Shown here: in pieces, positions 1 through 7,054 of the stretch
How the letters are laid out: each line of letters begins with the position of its first letter
How positions within the stretch are numbered: position 1 is the stretch's first letter
Origin: Veillonella sp.
GTDB taxonomy: Bacteria; Bacillota; Negativicutes; Veillonellales; Veillonellaceae
Length of the DNA: 7,066 nt
NCBI RefSeq assembly: GCF_019414865.1
Contig: NZ_DXLG01000082.1
Coordinates: 1 to 7,066 of the forward strand
Direction: 5' to 3'
Program-made: the position numbers and the translations under genes
The notes under the pieces: generated by a model
The model's input: only the letters and a program-made list of their open reading frames with translations
Databases searched by the model: none
What the model was told of the DNA's origin: nothing

Positions 1-1254
1 ATTTTTCTCTTTTTTCTTGCGTATTTTTTGAGGCCATGGGTCCATAATGCCAAAGTTGACATTCATAGGTTGGAAGTTGGAACCTTCATAGTTAGAAACA
101 TAATGGCTAAGAGAACCGATAGCTGTAGTTTTAGGGAAGTCAATAAATGAACGGTCGTCTAAATAACGATCCACTTGTAAGCCTACCATAAGACCACTGG
201 CAGCAGATTCTAAATACCCTTCTACACCTGTCATTTGGCCCGCAAAGAATAAACGCGGTTCTTTTTTTAGTTGGAATGCATGGTTCAACAACTCAGGGGA
301 GTTGATATACGTATTACGGTGCATAACGCCGTAACGTACAAATTCTGCATTTTCAAGGCCTGGAATCATGCCAAATACACGCTTTTGTTCGCCCCACTTT
401 AAATGAGTTTGGAAGCCTACCAAGTTAAACATAGTGCCTTCCTTATTTTCCTTACGCAATTGAACAACTGCATAAGACTCCTCATTGGTACGCTTATCCA
501 CCAAACCTACTGGTTTTAAAGGCCCATAGCGCAATGTATCTTCACCACGGCTTGCCATAATTTCTACCGGCATACAACCTTCAAAATAGATTTCTTTTTC
601 AAAATCCTTTGGTTGTACTGCTTCAGCCGTTGTAAGCTCATGCCAGAATGCTTTGTATTCTTCCTCTGTCATAGGACAGTTAAGATAATCTGCATCGCCC
701 TTATCATAACGGGAAGCGGCAAATACTTTATCATAATTCAAAGATTCTGCTGTAACAATAGGTGCTGCTGCATCGTAGAAGTAAAATCCTGTCTTACCAG
801 TTAATTCTTTAATCTTATCACCTAATGCTTCAGATGTAAGAGGACCAGAAGCAAAAATAACAGTACCTTCAGCAGGAATCTCGGTTACCTCTTCGTGATG
901 AACTGTAATATTAGGATGGCCTTTTACCTTTTCAGTCACCATTTCACTAAATAGATGACGATCAACGGCTAATGCCCCACCGGCAGGAACAGCAGTCGCA
1001 TCGGCACATTCCATAATAATGGAGCCTAAACGACGCATCTCTTCTTTTAAAAGACCTACTGCATTTTCAATATTGCCAGCGCGTAAGGAGTTACTACATA
1101 CAAGCTCTGCAAACTGATCTGTTTGATGCGCAGGGGAACTCTTCAGGGAGCGCATTTCATATAAGTCTACATGAATACCACGGTTAGCAAGTTGCCAAGC
1201 TGCCTCAGAGCCAGCTAGACCTGCGCCAATAACAATAACATTTTTATTATTCAA
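1..1254 (-). CDS. trmFO: Methylenetetrahydrofolate--tRNA-(uracil-5-)-methyltransferase TrmFO, 3' end cut by the window edge
   Basis: TrmFO makes 5-methyluridine at position 54 in the tRNA T-loop, taking the methyl carbon from methylenetetrahydrofolate and reducing power from FAD. The frame is open from a TTG at 1252-1254 to base 1, giving 418 codons. The family usually has about 435-440, so only the last few residues are missing. Visible motifs are the FAD-binding GAGLAGSE (residues 10-17), the segment PAHQTDQFAELVCSNSLR with Cys53, EGCMPVE with Cys227, and GQMTGVEGYLES (339-350). Cys53 and the second cysteine match the two conserved catalytic cysteines known in this family. The TTG start is chosen because it begins the usual N-terminus (residues MNNKNVIVIG) and has a GAGGA ribosome binding site 8 bases upstream. 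The gene overlaps the end of topA by 8 bases, so translation is probably coupled. No frameshift was seen where I read the frame. Confidence 0.95.
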   Translation of the reverse strand, partial: MNNKNVIVIGAGLAGSEAAWQLANRGIHVDLYEMRSLKSSPAHQTDQFAELVCSNSLRAGNIENAVGLLKEEMRRLGSIIMECADATAVPAGGALAVDRHLFSEMVTEKVKGHPNITVHHEEVTEIPAEGTVIFASGPLTSEALGDKIKELTGKTGFYFYDAAAPIVTAESLNYDKVFAASRYDKGDADYLNCPMTEEEYKAFWHELTTAEAVQPKDFEKEIYFEGCMPVEIMASRGEDTLRYGPLKPVGLVDKRTNEESYAVVQLRKENKEGTMFNLVGFQTHLKWGEQKRVFGMIPGLENAEFVRYGVMHRNTYINSPELLNHAFQLKKEPRLFFAGQMTGVEGYLESAASGLMVGLQVDRYLDDRSFIDFPKTTAIGSLSHYVSNYEGSNFQPMNVNFGIMDPWPQKIRKKKEKN

Positions 1255-3643
1255 CTGTTGTTTCCTCATTAGCTTTGCTAGATTTTTTAGAATTCTTAGA
1301 CTCTTTAGTTTCTTTAGATTCTTTTACAGTTTCTTCACTAGCTTCGCTCTTTTTCTTTCTAGTTTTCTTTGGAGGTCGAGTTGGACATGCTTCATTGGAA
1401 CAGAATTTCTTAGTTGTCCCATTTTTATATGTCTTTTCAACCATAATAGAACCACATGTATCACAGAATTCATGAGTTGGTTTATCCCATAATGTGAAAT
1501 CACATTGTGGGTAACGGTTACAACCATAGAACAAACGTCCTCGACGAGACTTACGTTCTACGATTTCTCCTTCTTTACATTTAGGGCAGGTTACACCTGT
1601 CCCTACCGTAATAGGTTTAGTGTTTTTACATTCTGGGAAGTTAGAACATGCAAGGAACTTACCATAGCGACCAAATTTATATACCATTGGACTATGACAG
1701 AGTTCGCACGTTTCATCACTTTCCATAGATGCAATTTCAATGCGATCTACATCGCTCGCATCTTCTAGCTCTTTAGCAAATACTTCATAGAAATCAGACA
1801 ATACCTTTAGATATGTATCCTTACCAGATGCAATAGCATCGAGTTCTTCTTCTAGATCACGAGTAAAACCTGTATTGATAATTTTTTCAAAGTACGCAAT
1901 CAAGAAATCTACCACTACAAAGCCTAACTCTGTCGGAACGAATTGCTTATTCGTATTCTCTACATAGTTACGACTTACGATTGTATCAAGAATTGGAGCA
2001 TATGTACTTGGACGACCAATACCGAGCTCTTCCAATGTTTTGATGAGGCTCGCTTCGGAATAACGTGGAGGTGGTTGCGTGAAATGTTGTTCAGGCAAAA
2101 CCTCTACCGTATGAGCAGCATCATTCTTCTTAAGCGCTGGCAATTGAGGAACATCCTCTTTTTTTGCGTCCTCATAAACAGCACTAAAACCTGGGAAGAT
2201 TACACGAGAGCCTGTTGCTTTAAATGTATAGTCATCATGAACAGTTAACTCAATGGTAGTGGATTCATTTTGTTGTGGTGCCATTTGGCTCGCCATAAAA
2301 CGATTCCAAATCAATGTATATAATTTAAGCTCATCACGACTCAAGAATGGCTCTACCATTTTTGGTGTCAACTCTAATGATGTAGGACGAATCGCTTCAT
2401 GGGCATCTTGAGCTGAACCTTTTGCACCGTACATATTAGGTTTAGATGGATAATAATCTTCACCATAGTTACGAAGAATATAATCCTTAGCCATGGCCTG
2501 CATTTCTTTAGAAATACGCGTAGAGTCTGTACGCATATAGGTAATTAAACCTACATGACCATAGGAACCGATTTCTAAACCTTCATACAAATGTTGAGCA
2601 ATCATCATGGTACGCTTTGCACCAAAGTTCAACTTACGAACACCATCCTGTTGCAACGTAGATGTTGTAAATGGTGGTGCCGCTTTACGAGAGCGCTTGC
2701 GTTTTTCCACATTCGTTACTACTGCATCGCCACCGCCAATGGCATCGACAACGGCTTGTGCATCTTTTTCAGTAGTAATATCGATTTTCTCACCTTTAAT
2801 ATGAGTCAATTCGGCTGTGAAAGCCTCTTTTTTAGGCGTTTCAAAATTGCCTTCAATAGTCCAATACTCTTGTGGCACAAAGGCTTGAATTTCTCGTTCG
2901 CGTTCACAAATTAGACGAACAGCAACGGACTGTACACGACCTGCACTGAGGCCCTTACAAACCTTTTTCCATAATAGTGGACTCAATTTATAACCTACAA
3001 TGCGGTCTAACACACGGCGTGCTTGTTGAGCATCTACCATGTTCATATCGATGGTACGTGGAGATTCTAAGGCCTCTGCAACGGCATTTTTAGTAATCTC
3101 GTTAAAAGTAATACGACATGTAGACGTAGGATCTACATTAAGAATGTACGCTAAATGCCATGAAATGGCTTCCCCTTCGCGGTCAGGGTCAGTTGCGAGC
3201 AATACGGCACTACTTTCATTGGCATAGGAAACGAGTTCATCAATAACCTTTTTACGACTTACTAGATTGCTATAGCGCGGTGTAAAGCCATGCTCTATAT
3301 CGATACCCATCTGAGATTTAGGCAAATCTCGTAAGTGGCCCATACTTGCTTTTACCACATAGTTTGGACCTAAGAATTTTTCAATTGTTTTAGATTTAGC
3401 AGGAGATTCTACGATAACCAATACTTTGCCATCTGGATTATATACGCGAGGTTCACGTTGTTCAGGTGGCACAGAGGTTTGTAATACAGACTTGTCCCGT
3501 ACAATCCCCATAGGAGTAAGAGCCTCTTTGGCAACCTTACGTTTTATCGTAGTACTCTCTTTTGTAGTACTTTTCTTTTTTGTTTCTTTACTAGTACTAG
3601 CTGCTTTTGGCTCGCCAATAACGATAGATCGTTTAATGGACAA
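1247..3643 (-). CDS. topA: DNA topoisomerase I (type IA), with N-terminal extension and three C-terminal zinc ribbons
   Basis: TopA relaxes negatively supercoiled DNA through a transient 5'-phosphotyrosine link. From the preferred TTG start it is 798 residues. Domains in order: a basic, Ser/Thr/Lys-rich extension (about 1-70), the Toprim domain starting at KVLVIVESPAK with acidic Glu79 and the DPDREGE motif (Asp152, Asp154, Glu156), the type IA core with GLITYMRTDS and catalytic Tyr369, and QPPPRYSEASLIKTLEELGIGRPSTYA (two parts, about 523-549). Three four-cysteine zinc ribbons follow, at about 646-672, 686-714 and 727-753. The protein ends in a Lys/Glu/Ser-rich tail of about 40 residues. The longer frame begins with GTG at 3650-3652, but the AGGAG ribosome binding site abuts that codon, while it sits 8 bases before TTG at 3641-3643. 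The gene overlaps dprA by 11 bases and trmFO by 8. The function is certain; the exact start is likely, not proven. Confidence 0.96.
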   Translation of the reverse strand: MSIKRSIVIGEPKAASTSKETKKKSTTKESTTIKRKVAKEALTPMGIVRDKSVLQTSVPPEQREPRVYNPDGKVLVIVESPAKSKTIEKFLGPNYVVKASMGHLRDLPKSQMGIDIEHGFTPRYSNLVSRKKVIDELVSYANESSAVLLATDPDREGEAISWHLAYILNVDPTSTCRITFNEITKNAVAEALESPRTIDMNMVDAQQARRVLDRIVGYKLSPLLWKKVCKGLSAGRVQSVAVRLICEREREIQAFVPQEYWTIEGNFETPKKEAFTAELTHIKGEKIDITTEKDAQAVVDAIGGGDAVVTNVEKRKRSRKAAPPFTTSTLQQDGVRKLNFGAKRTMMIAQHLYEGLEIGSYGHVGLITYMRTDSTRISKEMQAMAKDYILRNYGEDYYPSKPNMYGAKGSAQDAHEAIRPTSLELTPKMVEPFLSRDELKLYTLIWNRFMASQMAPQQNESTTIELTVHDDYTFKATGSRVIFPGFSAVYEDAKKEDVPQLPALKKNDAAHTVEVLPEQHFTQPPPRYSEASLIKTLEELGIGRPSTYAPILDTIVSRNYVENTNKQFVPTELGFVVVDFLIAYFEKIINTGFTRDLEEELDAIASGKDTYLKVLSDFYEVFAKELEDASDVDRIEIASMESDETCELCHSPMVYKFGRYGKFLACSNFPECKNTKPITVGTGVTCPKCKEGEIVERKSRRGRLFYGCNRYPQCDFTLWDKPTHEFCDTCGSIMVEKTYKNGTTKKFCSNEACPTRPPKKTRKKKSEASEETVKESKETKESKNSKKSSKANEETTVE
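1263..1267 (-). promoter_or_regulatory. Ribosome binding site of trmFO inside topA
   Basis: The minus strand reads GAGGA, eight bases (AACAACAG), then TTG at 1252-1254. It lies inside the final codons of topA and supports the TTG start. Confidence 0.7.
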
Positions 3644-4880
3644 GTATATCACTCCTAGTCATATTAATATAGCCTCTCGGCGGTTGATGCTCTATAGCCC
3701 CTTCTAGCTCTAACTCTAGTAATAAGGGCTGCAATTGTTGCAATGGAATGTGAGTTACTTTCAAAATATCACTAACAGTAATACATCGATCATGAGGTAT
3801 TTCACTCAAGATTAAACTCTTATCCAAACTAAAGCTTAACATAGACGGCCCATGACTATCAACACCCTTACATGTATTACTCCATAAATCCCCCTCTTTC
3901 ACATGACTATGTTCCTCTTTCTTTGACGTTGAAAGTTTCTTTTTTGCCGGTGAAAGTTTCTCTTCTGTGGCGAAAAAATCTCGTAAAGTTAAATGATATT
4001 GTTCCACTATATCCTCATATCCAGTCAGTACATAAGCCCCATTGCGCATAAGAAACTTATTGCCATCCGCTGTATGATCTAATAGGTTACACGGTACTAC
4101 AAATACATCGCGCCCTTCACTGACCGCCATATCCGCCGTAATTAAGGATCCACTACTAGACTTAGCCTCCACTACGATTACCCCTCGACTAAGTCCACTA
4201 ATAATACGATTACGCGCAGGGAAATGCTTTGCCGATGGTGGTGTGCCTGGAGGATATTCGGATAGGAGCAAGCCATTATTTGCCAGTATCCGGTCAAATA
4301 ATTTTGAATTTTCTCTAGGATATACAATGTCTAAACCACATCCCATAACTACAATGCCGTACCCCTGACTTGCTAGTAGTCCTTCATGACCATGCGAATC
4401 GATGCCGCGAGCACCACCACTCACAATTATAGTACTGTATTTGCCTAGTTCTTTTCCCAACATTCTCGCCACATTCCGACCATATAACGAGCACCGTCGA
4501 GCCCCTACAATAGCAATACGGTTCAGTCTTTTATCTAATAAAGCTCGATTGCCTCGCATAAATAATATAGCTGGTGGATTATAGATTTGGTTTAACATAG
4601 ATGGGAAATCTTTATCTAGAAAGGTAGTAACATCCATCTTATATTCATCTAATTTTTGAATTATATAATCTAGTTTTTCATCCTTAGCCGATGCTGCAAT
4701 AGCACGTTTATCTCCTACGGAAATATGATAATAAGATTTCAAATTTTCAACCTTCTTAACAGCTTGCCAAGCTTCATAGGGTCCTCCAAAATCATCAATA
4801 AAACTCCTTATATGTGCTGCGCCCACATTATATAAACTTTGGAGACCTGCAATATAAATGTTGTCGTCATATCTTGTCAT
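3633..4880 (-). CDS. dprA: DNA-processing protein DprA/Smf
   Basis: DprA binds single-stranded DNA entering the cytoplasm during natural transformation and loads RecA on it. The product has 415 residues, longer than many members of the family. Residues about 1-60 resemble the N-terminal SAM-like domain. The Rossmann-like DNA-binding core (about 95-292) contains IVGARRCSLYG (124-134), SGGARGID (154-161), YPREN (187-191), SEYPPGTPP (207-215), FPARNRIISGLS (220-231) and EAKSSSGSLITA (238-249). A C-terminal winged-helix domain (about 355-405) ends in GAIEHQPPRGYI. The linker between core and winged helix (about 293-352) is long and charged and contains a 21-base tandem repeat. The usual VPG after GRDVF is VPC here (Cys264). 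The ATG at 4878-4880 has an AGGTG ribosome binding site 5 bases upstream and lies 8 bases after the comM stop. The gene end carries the topA ribosome binding site. Confidence 0.95.
   Translation of the reverse strand: MTRYDDNIYIAGLQSLYNVGAAHIRSFIDDFGGPYEAWQAVKKVENLKSYYHISVGDKRAIAASAKDEKLDYIIQKLDEYKMDVTTFLDKDFPSMLNQIYNPPAILFMRGNRALLDKRLNRIAIVGARRCSLYGRNVARMLGKELGKYSTIIVSGGARGIDSHGHEGLLASQGYGIVVMGCGLDIVYPRENSKLFDRILANNGLLLSEYPPGTPPSAKHFPARNRIISGLSRGVIVVEAKSSSGSLITADMAVSEGRDVFVVPCNLLDHTADGNKFLMRNGAYVLTGYEDIVEQYHLTLRDFFATEEKLSPAKKKLSTSKKEEHSHVKEGDLWSNTCKGVDSHGPSMLSFSLDKSLILSEIPHDRCITVSDILKVTHIPLQQLQPLLLELELEGAIEHQPPRGYINMTRSDILVH
3652..3656 (-). promoter_or_regulatory. Ribosome binding site of topA, deciding for a TTG start
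   Basis: The minus strand reads AGGAG, then eight bases, then TTG at 3641-3643. The alternative GTG at 3650-3652 overlaps the last base of this site and so has no usable spacing. The site lies inside the last codons of dprA. Confidence 0.75.
3930..3971. repeat. Two-copy 21-base tandem repeat in the dprA linker
   Basis: Two units of 21 bases (3930-3950 and 3951-3971) share an identical first 11 bases on the plus strand, TGAAAGTTTCT, and then diverge. On the coding strand they give two seven-residue units, KLSPAKK and KLSTSKK (residues 308-321), in the linker between the Rossmann core and the winged helix. The period of exactly seven codons suggests an in-frame duplication that kept dprA open. 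Confidence 0.7.
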
Positions 4881-4885
4881 AATAT

Positions 4886-4890
4886 CACCT
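4886..4890 (-). promoter_or_regulatory. Ribosome binding site of dprA
   Basis: The minus strand reads AGGTG, five bases (ATATT) and ATG. The site overlaps the TAG stop of comM, so ribosomes finishing comM would be placed to start dprA. Confidence 0.65.
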
Positions 4891-6469
4891 ACTTACCTGT
4901 TCTAAATAACATTGCTTCGGAAATATGATGTGGTTCCACTTGTGGGTTTCCCTCAAGGTCTGCTATGGTACGACCGACCTTTAATATGCGATCAAAAGCA
5001 CGTCCACTTAAATGGAAATGGTCAAATATATTACCGAGTACACTCCAAGCCTTATCGGTAATATGGCAAAGCTCACCTATGGCCTTATGCGGTACGGCAC
5101 CATTAGAGCTAAAATCTAGGCCTTCATACCGTTTCTGTTGCATAGAGGTCGCCATAACAACTTGTTCTCTCATACTTTCACTAGTCATCGTTGAAGACGA
5201 AGTATCTAATAATTGCTCTAATGTGGGCCTTTCAACAGGTATGTGCAAATCGATGCGATCCATAATAGGTCCAGATAATCGTTGCTGATAATTTTTAACC
5301 ATTATTTCCGTACATACACACTCTTTATACGGATCATGATAATAGCCACAAGGACATGGATTAGCCGCTAAGATACAAATAAAATCGGCAGGATATATGT
5401 AATTACCTTGAGAGCGATTGATGGTAATTGTACGTGATTCTAAAGGTTGCCTAAGCGCATCGATAACTTGACGTTGAAATTCAGGTGCCTCATCCATAAA
5501 CAGCACACCTCCGTGAGCAAGGGTTACCTCACCAGGTCGACCTTGAATACCGCCGCCTACCATACTCGCCAAAGTCGCCGTATGATGTGGATGCCTAAAA
5601 GGCCTAGTTTTAACGAGTCCCTTATCACCGAGTAAACCGATCACATCTTGGATGCGACTTACCTCAACCATCTCATTCCAAGTCATAGGAGGCAATATGG
5701 TCGGTAATCGTTCGGCCATCATCGTTTTACCACCACCAGGCGGACCTATCATAATACAATGATGATGTCCTGCAGCGCTAATGAGCATGGCCCGTTTACC
5801 AAGCTCTTGACCTTGTACATCGCCAAAATCTACATCATACGTAGTATTATGGTTTTTATTATCCATCGTATCTATTAATATCTCATCTTGATTTTTCCCT
5901 ATTTTTATCTTTTTGAAAGTTGAAATAGATTTAGATTTAACCTGATCTTCTAAGACGGTAATAATATTTTGTAATGAAGACTCGCCATATATAGTAAGAT
6001 TTGGAATAGCTTTTAGATTATGTCCATTTACTACGCTTGTATATATAGTGGAGTAATCAGCTTCTAACCCTGCCAATGACATCGCCAATGTACCAAAGGT
6101 TGGTAATAGTGATCCATCTAAAGCTAGCTCTCCCATAAATAGACTATTTTTTAATATAGCAGAAATATTAGCTTTGCGCCCCTTTATCTGTCCTGATGCA
6201 AACAGAACCCCTAAAGCAATAGCTAAATCGAGTCCAGCACTACTTTTACGAATTGTAGCAGGTGCTAGATTTACTACAATACGTCTCATAGGAAATTCAT
6301 AGCCACTATTTTTAATGGCAGCCCTCACACGTTCACGAGCCTCCTTAACAGATTGATTAGGTAGACCTACAATGTCAAAGACAGGTAAACCTTGCGATAT
6401 ATCGACCTCTACTGTAATAATACATCCATCTATGCCATGTAAGGTGGCTCCATATAGTTTTGCATACAT
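4889..6469 (-). CDS. comM: ComM/YifB family AAA+ ATPase (Mg-chelatase subunit ChlI-like)
   Basis: This family (also called YifB) includes ComM, a hexameric helicase that drives branch migration of transformed DNA. From the ATG at 6467-6469 the product is 526 residues, close to the usual 500-510. The N-terminal domain begins MYAKLYGATLHGIDG and continues through FDIVGLPNQSVKEARERVRAA, a hallmark of the family. The AAA+ domain holds Walker A GPPGGGKT (242-249), HPHHTATLASMVGGG (about 293-307) and Walker B GVLFMDEAPEF with Asp326 and Glu327. A paired-cysteine motif follows, CPCG at 372-375 and CVC at 384-386, then RLSGPIMDRIDLHI, which supplies a likely arginine finger. A polar stretch (about 176-213) before the AAA+ domain accounts for the extra length. 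An open ATG lies 21 bases further up, but the GAGAGG ribosome binding site is 6 bases before 6469 and the family N-terminus starts here. The stop is 8 bases before dprA, which supports a transformation role. Confidence 0.94.
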   Translation of the reverse strand: MYAKLYGATLHGIDGCIITVEVDISQGLPVFDIVGLPNQSVKEARERVRAAIKNSGYEFPMRRIVVNLAPATIRKSSAGLDLAIALGVLFASGQIKGRKANISAILKNSLFMGELALDGSLLPTFGTLAMSLAGLEADYSTIYTSVVNGHNLKAIPNLTIYGESSLQNIITVLEDQVKSKSISTFKKIKIGKNQDEILIDTMDNKNHNTTYDVDFGDVQGQELGKRAMLISAAGHHHCIMIGPPGGGKTMMAERLPTILPPMTWNEMVEVSRIQDVIGLLGDKGLVKTRPFRHPHHTATLASMVGGGIQGRPGEVTLAHGGVLFMDEAPEFQRQVIDALRQPLESRTITINRSQGNYIYPADFICILAANPCPCGYYHDPYKECVCTEIMVKNYQQRLSGPIMDRIDLHIPVERPTLEQLLDTSSSTMTSESMREQVVMATSMQQKRYEGLDFSSNGAVPHKAIGELCHITDKAWSVLGNIFDHFHLSGRAFDRILKVGRTIADLEGNPQVEPHHISEAMLFRTGK

Positions 6470-6475
6470 AGGTAA

Positions 6476-6481
6476 CCTCTC
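6476..6481 (-). promoter_or_regulatory. Ribosome binding site of comM
   Basis: The minus strand reads GAGAGG followed by six bases (TTACCT) and ATG at 6467-6469. It lies downstream of the alternative ATG at 6490, so that upstream codon cannot use it. It sits at the yraN stop codon. Confidence 0.75.
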
Positions 6482-6879
6482 TAAAAGCATTGCGGTAAAT
6501 AATGAATGGAACTTTGAAAGTCCTCGTGTAGATACACCTCTATTACATCAAAGGATATTTCCTTCCAGTGTCGTTTCTTTTGATGTAAATCATATAAAAA
6601 TAACATAGCTGCCCGTTTAATATGCTTTTGTTTCTTCTTTGTCACCGCCTCTCGAGCCAATCCATGCTGCATTCCTCTACGGGCTTTAATTTCAATAAAA
6701 TGATAGATTAAATCGCGTTTGGCAATGATATCAATTTCTCCTAATCGTGTTCTATAATTCGTATCTACTACTGTAAGGCCAATCTTTTCAATATATTTAA
6801 TGGCCACCCGTTCGCCCCATTTTCCAAGTTCCTTTGAATCCAATTCATTAAATGCTTTACCCGTACTAATCGTTTTCAT
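6481..6879 (-). CDS. yraN: UPF0102/YraN family protein, nuclease-like fold
   Basis: YraN proteins share the PD-(D/E)XK restriction-endonuclease-like fold, but their substrate and cellular job are not settled. The product is 132 residues from the ATG at 6877-6879, normal for the family (about 115-130). The motifs are all present: KWGERVAIKYIEKIG (Glu23), NYRTRLGEIDIIA with Asp50, and FIEIKARRG with Glu63 and Lys65, which together would form the metal-binding site. The segment AREAVTKKKQKHIKRAA and the closing SFDVIEVYL also fit. The frame extends 10 codons further up to an ATG at 6909, but a strong GGAGG ribosome binding site sits 5 bases before 6879, so the shorter form is preferred. It is the first gene of the operon in view, with comM starting 11 bases after its stop. 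This neighbourhood suggests a DNA-processing role, which is inference. Confidence 0.93.
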   Translation of the reverse strand: MKTISTGKAFNELDSKELGKWGERVAIKYIEKIGLTVVDTNYRTRLGEIDIIAKRDLIYHFIEIKARRGMQHGLAREAVTKKKQKHIKRAAMLFLYDLHQKKRHWKEISFDVIEVYLHEDFQSSIHYLPQCF

Positions 6880-7008
6880 ATATACCTCCAATTTAAGTGT
6901 AGTAACCACAATAACTTATAGAATATTTATCACTCAATCTACATCTAAACTTTCAACAGGTAACACTTACTTGTAGCGTAGAATAAGGAGACTATAAAAG
7001 TAAATACA
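6880..7008 (-). promoter_or_regulatory. Intergenic region expected to hold the operon promoter; only weak boxes seen
   Basis: This AT-rich stretch lies between the hairpin and yraN and has no convincing gene on either strand. If the hairpin is a terminator, the operon promoter must be here. The best minus-strand candidate is TTGAAA (6951-6956) and GATAAA (6926-6931) with 19 bases between them, which is longer than ideal. Another AT-rich box, TATAAG (6915-6920), has no good partner. On the plus strand, TTGTAG (6971-6976) and TATAAA (6993-6998) are 16 bases apart and could drive divergent transcription into the hairpin. None is strong enough to call firmly. Confidence 0.25.
6885..6889 (-). promoter_or_regulatory. 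Ribosome binding site of yraN
   Basis: The minus strand reads GGAGG, then TATAT, then ATG. The 5-base spacing decides for the start at 6879 over the in-frame ATG at 6909, where no comparable site is visible. Confidence 0.8.
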
Positions 7009-7054
7009 AAAGAGGTTCCTAATAGTCACATCGGTGACCAATAGGAACCTCTTT
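7009..7054 (-). terminator. Probable rho-independent terminator of an upstream gene outside the window
   Basis: A perfect 13-bp stem (7009-7021 with 7042-7054, arm AAAGAGGTTCCTA) encloses a 3-by-3 internal loop and a second 5-bp stem (GTCAC 7025-7029 with GTGAC 7034-7038) capped by a four-base loop. Reading the minus strand, the hairpin is followed by TTTTGTATTTACTTTT, a broken U-rich run. On the plus strand it is followed only by CTTTACGG. The minus-strand reading therefore fits a terminator better, ending a gene that lies past the right edge. It could also be a leader structure or a dispersed palindromic repeat. Confidence 0.55.

Noticed and set aside
613..804. Plus-strand open frame of 63 codons rich in Cys
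   Set aside because: It is antisense to the middle of trmFO, whose minus-strand translation matches the family throughout.
1270..1380. Low-complexity run in the topA 3' end as a possible slippage site or repeat array
   Set aside because: It encodes the Lys/Glu/Ser-rich tail that is common in TopA proteins. The AAA, GAA and TCT codons explain the pattern, and no exact repeat unit stands out.
2591..2914. Plus-strand open frame of 107 codons opposite topA
   Set aside because: It is antisense to the conserved type IA core, and its Cys/Phe-rich translation is typical of a shadow frame.
3426..3707. Plus-strand open frame of 93 codons opposite the start of topA and end of dprA
   Set aside because: It lies opposite two well-supported genes with conserved domains, and its product resembles no family I recognise. 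It is a shadow frame.
6470..6490. Seven-codon upstream extension of comM to an ATG at 6490
   Set aside because: The ribosome binding site lies downstream of that ATG, and the conserved family start MYAKLYGA begins at 6469.
6880..6909. Ten-codon upstream extension of yraN to an ATG at 6909
   Set aside because: The strong GGAGG site lies inside this stretch, 5 bases before the ATG at 6879, and the family N-terminus needs no extension.
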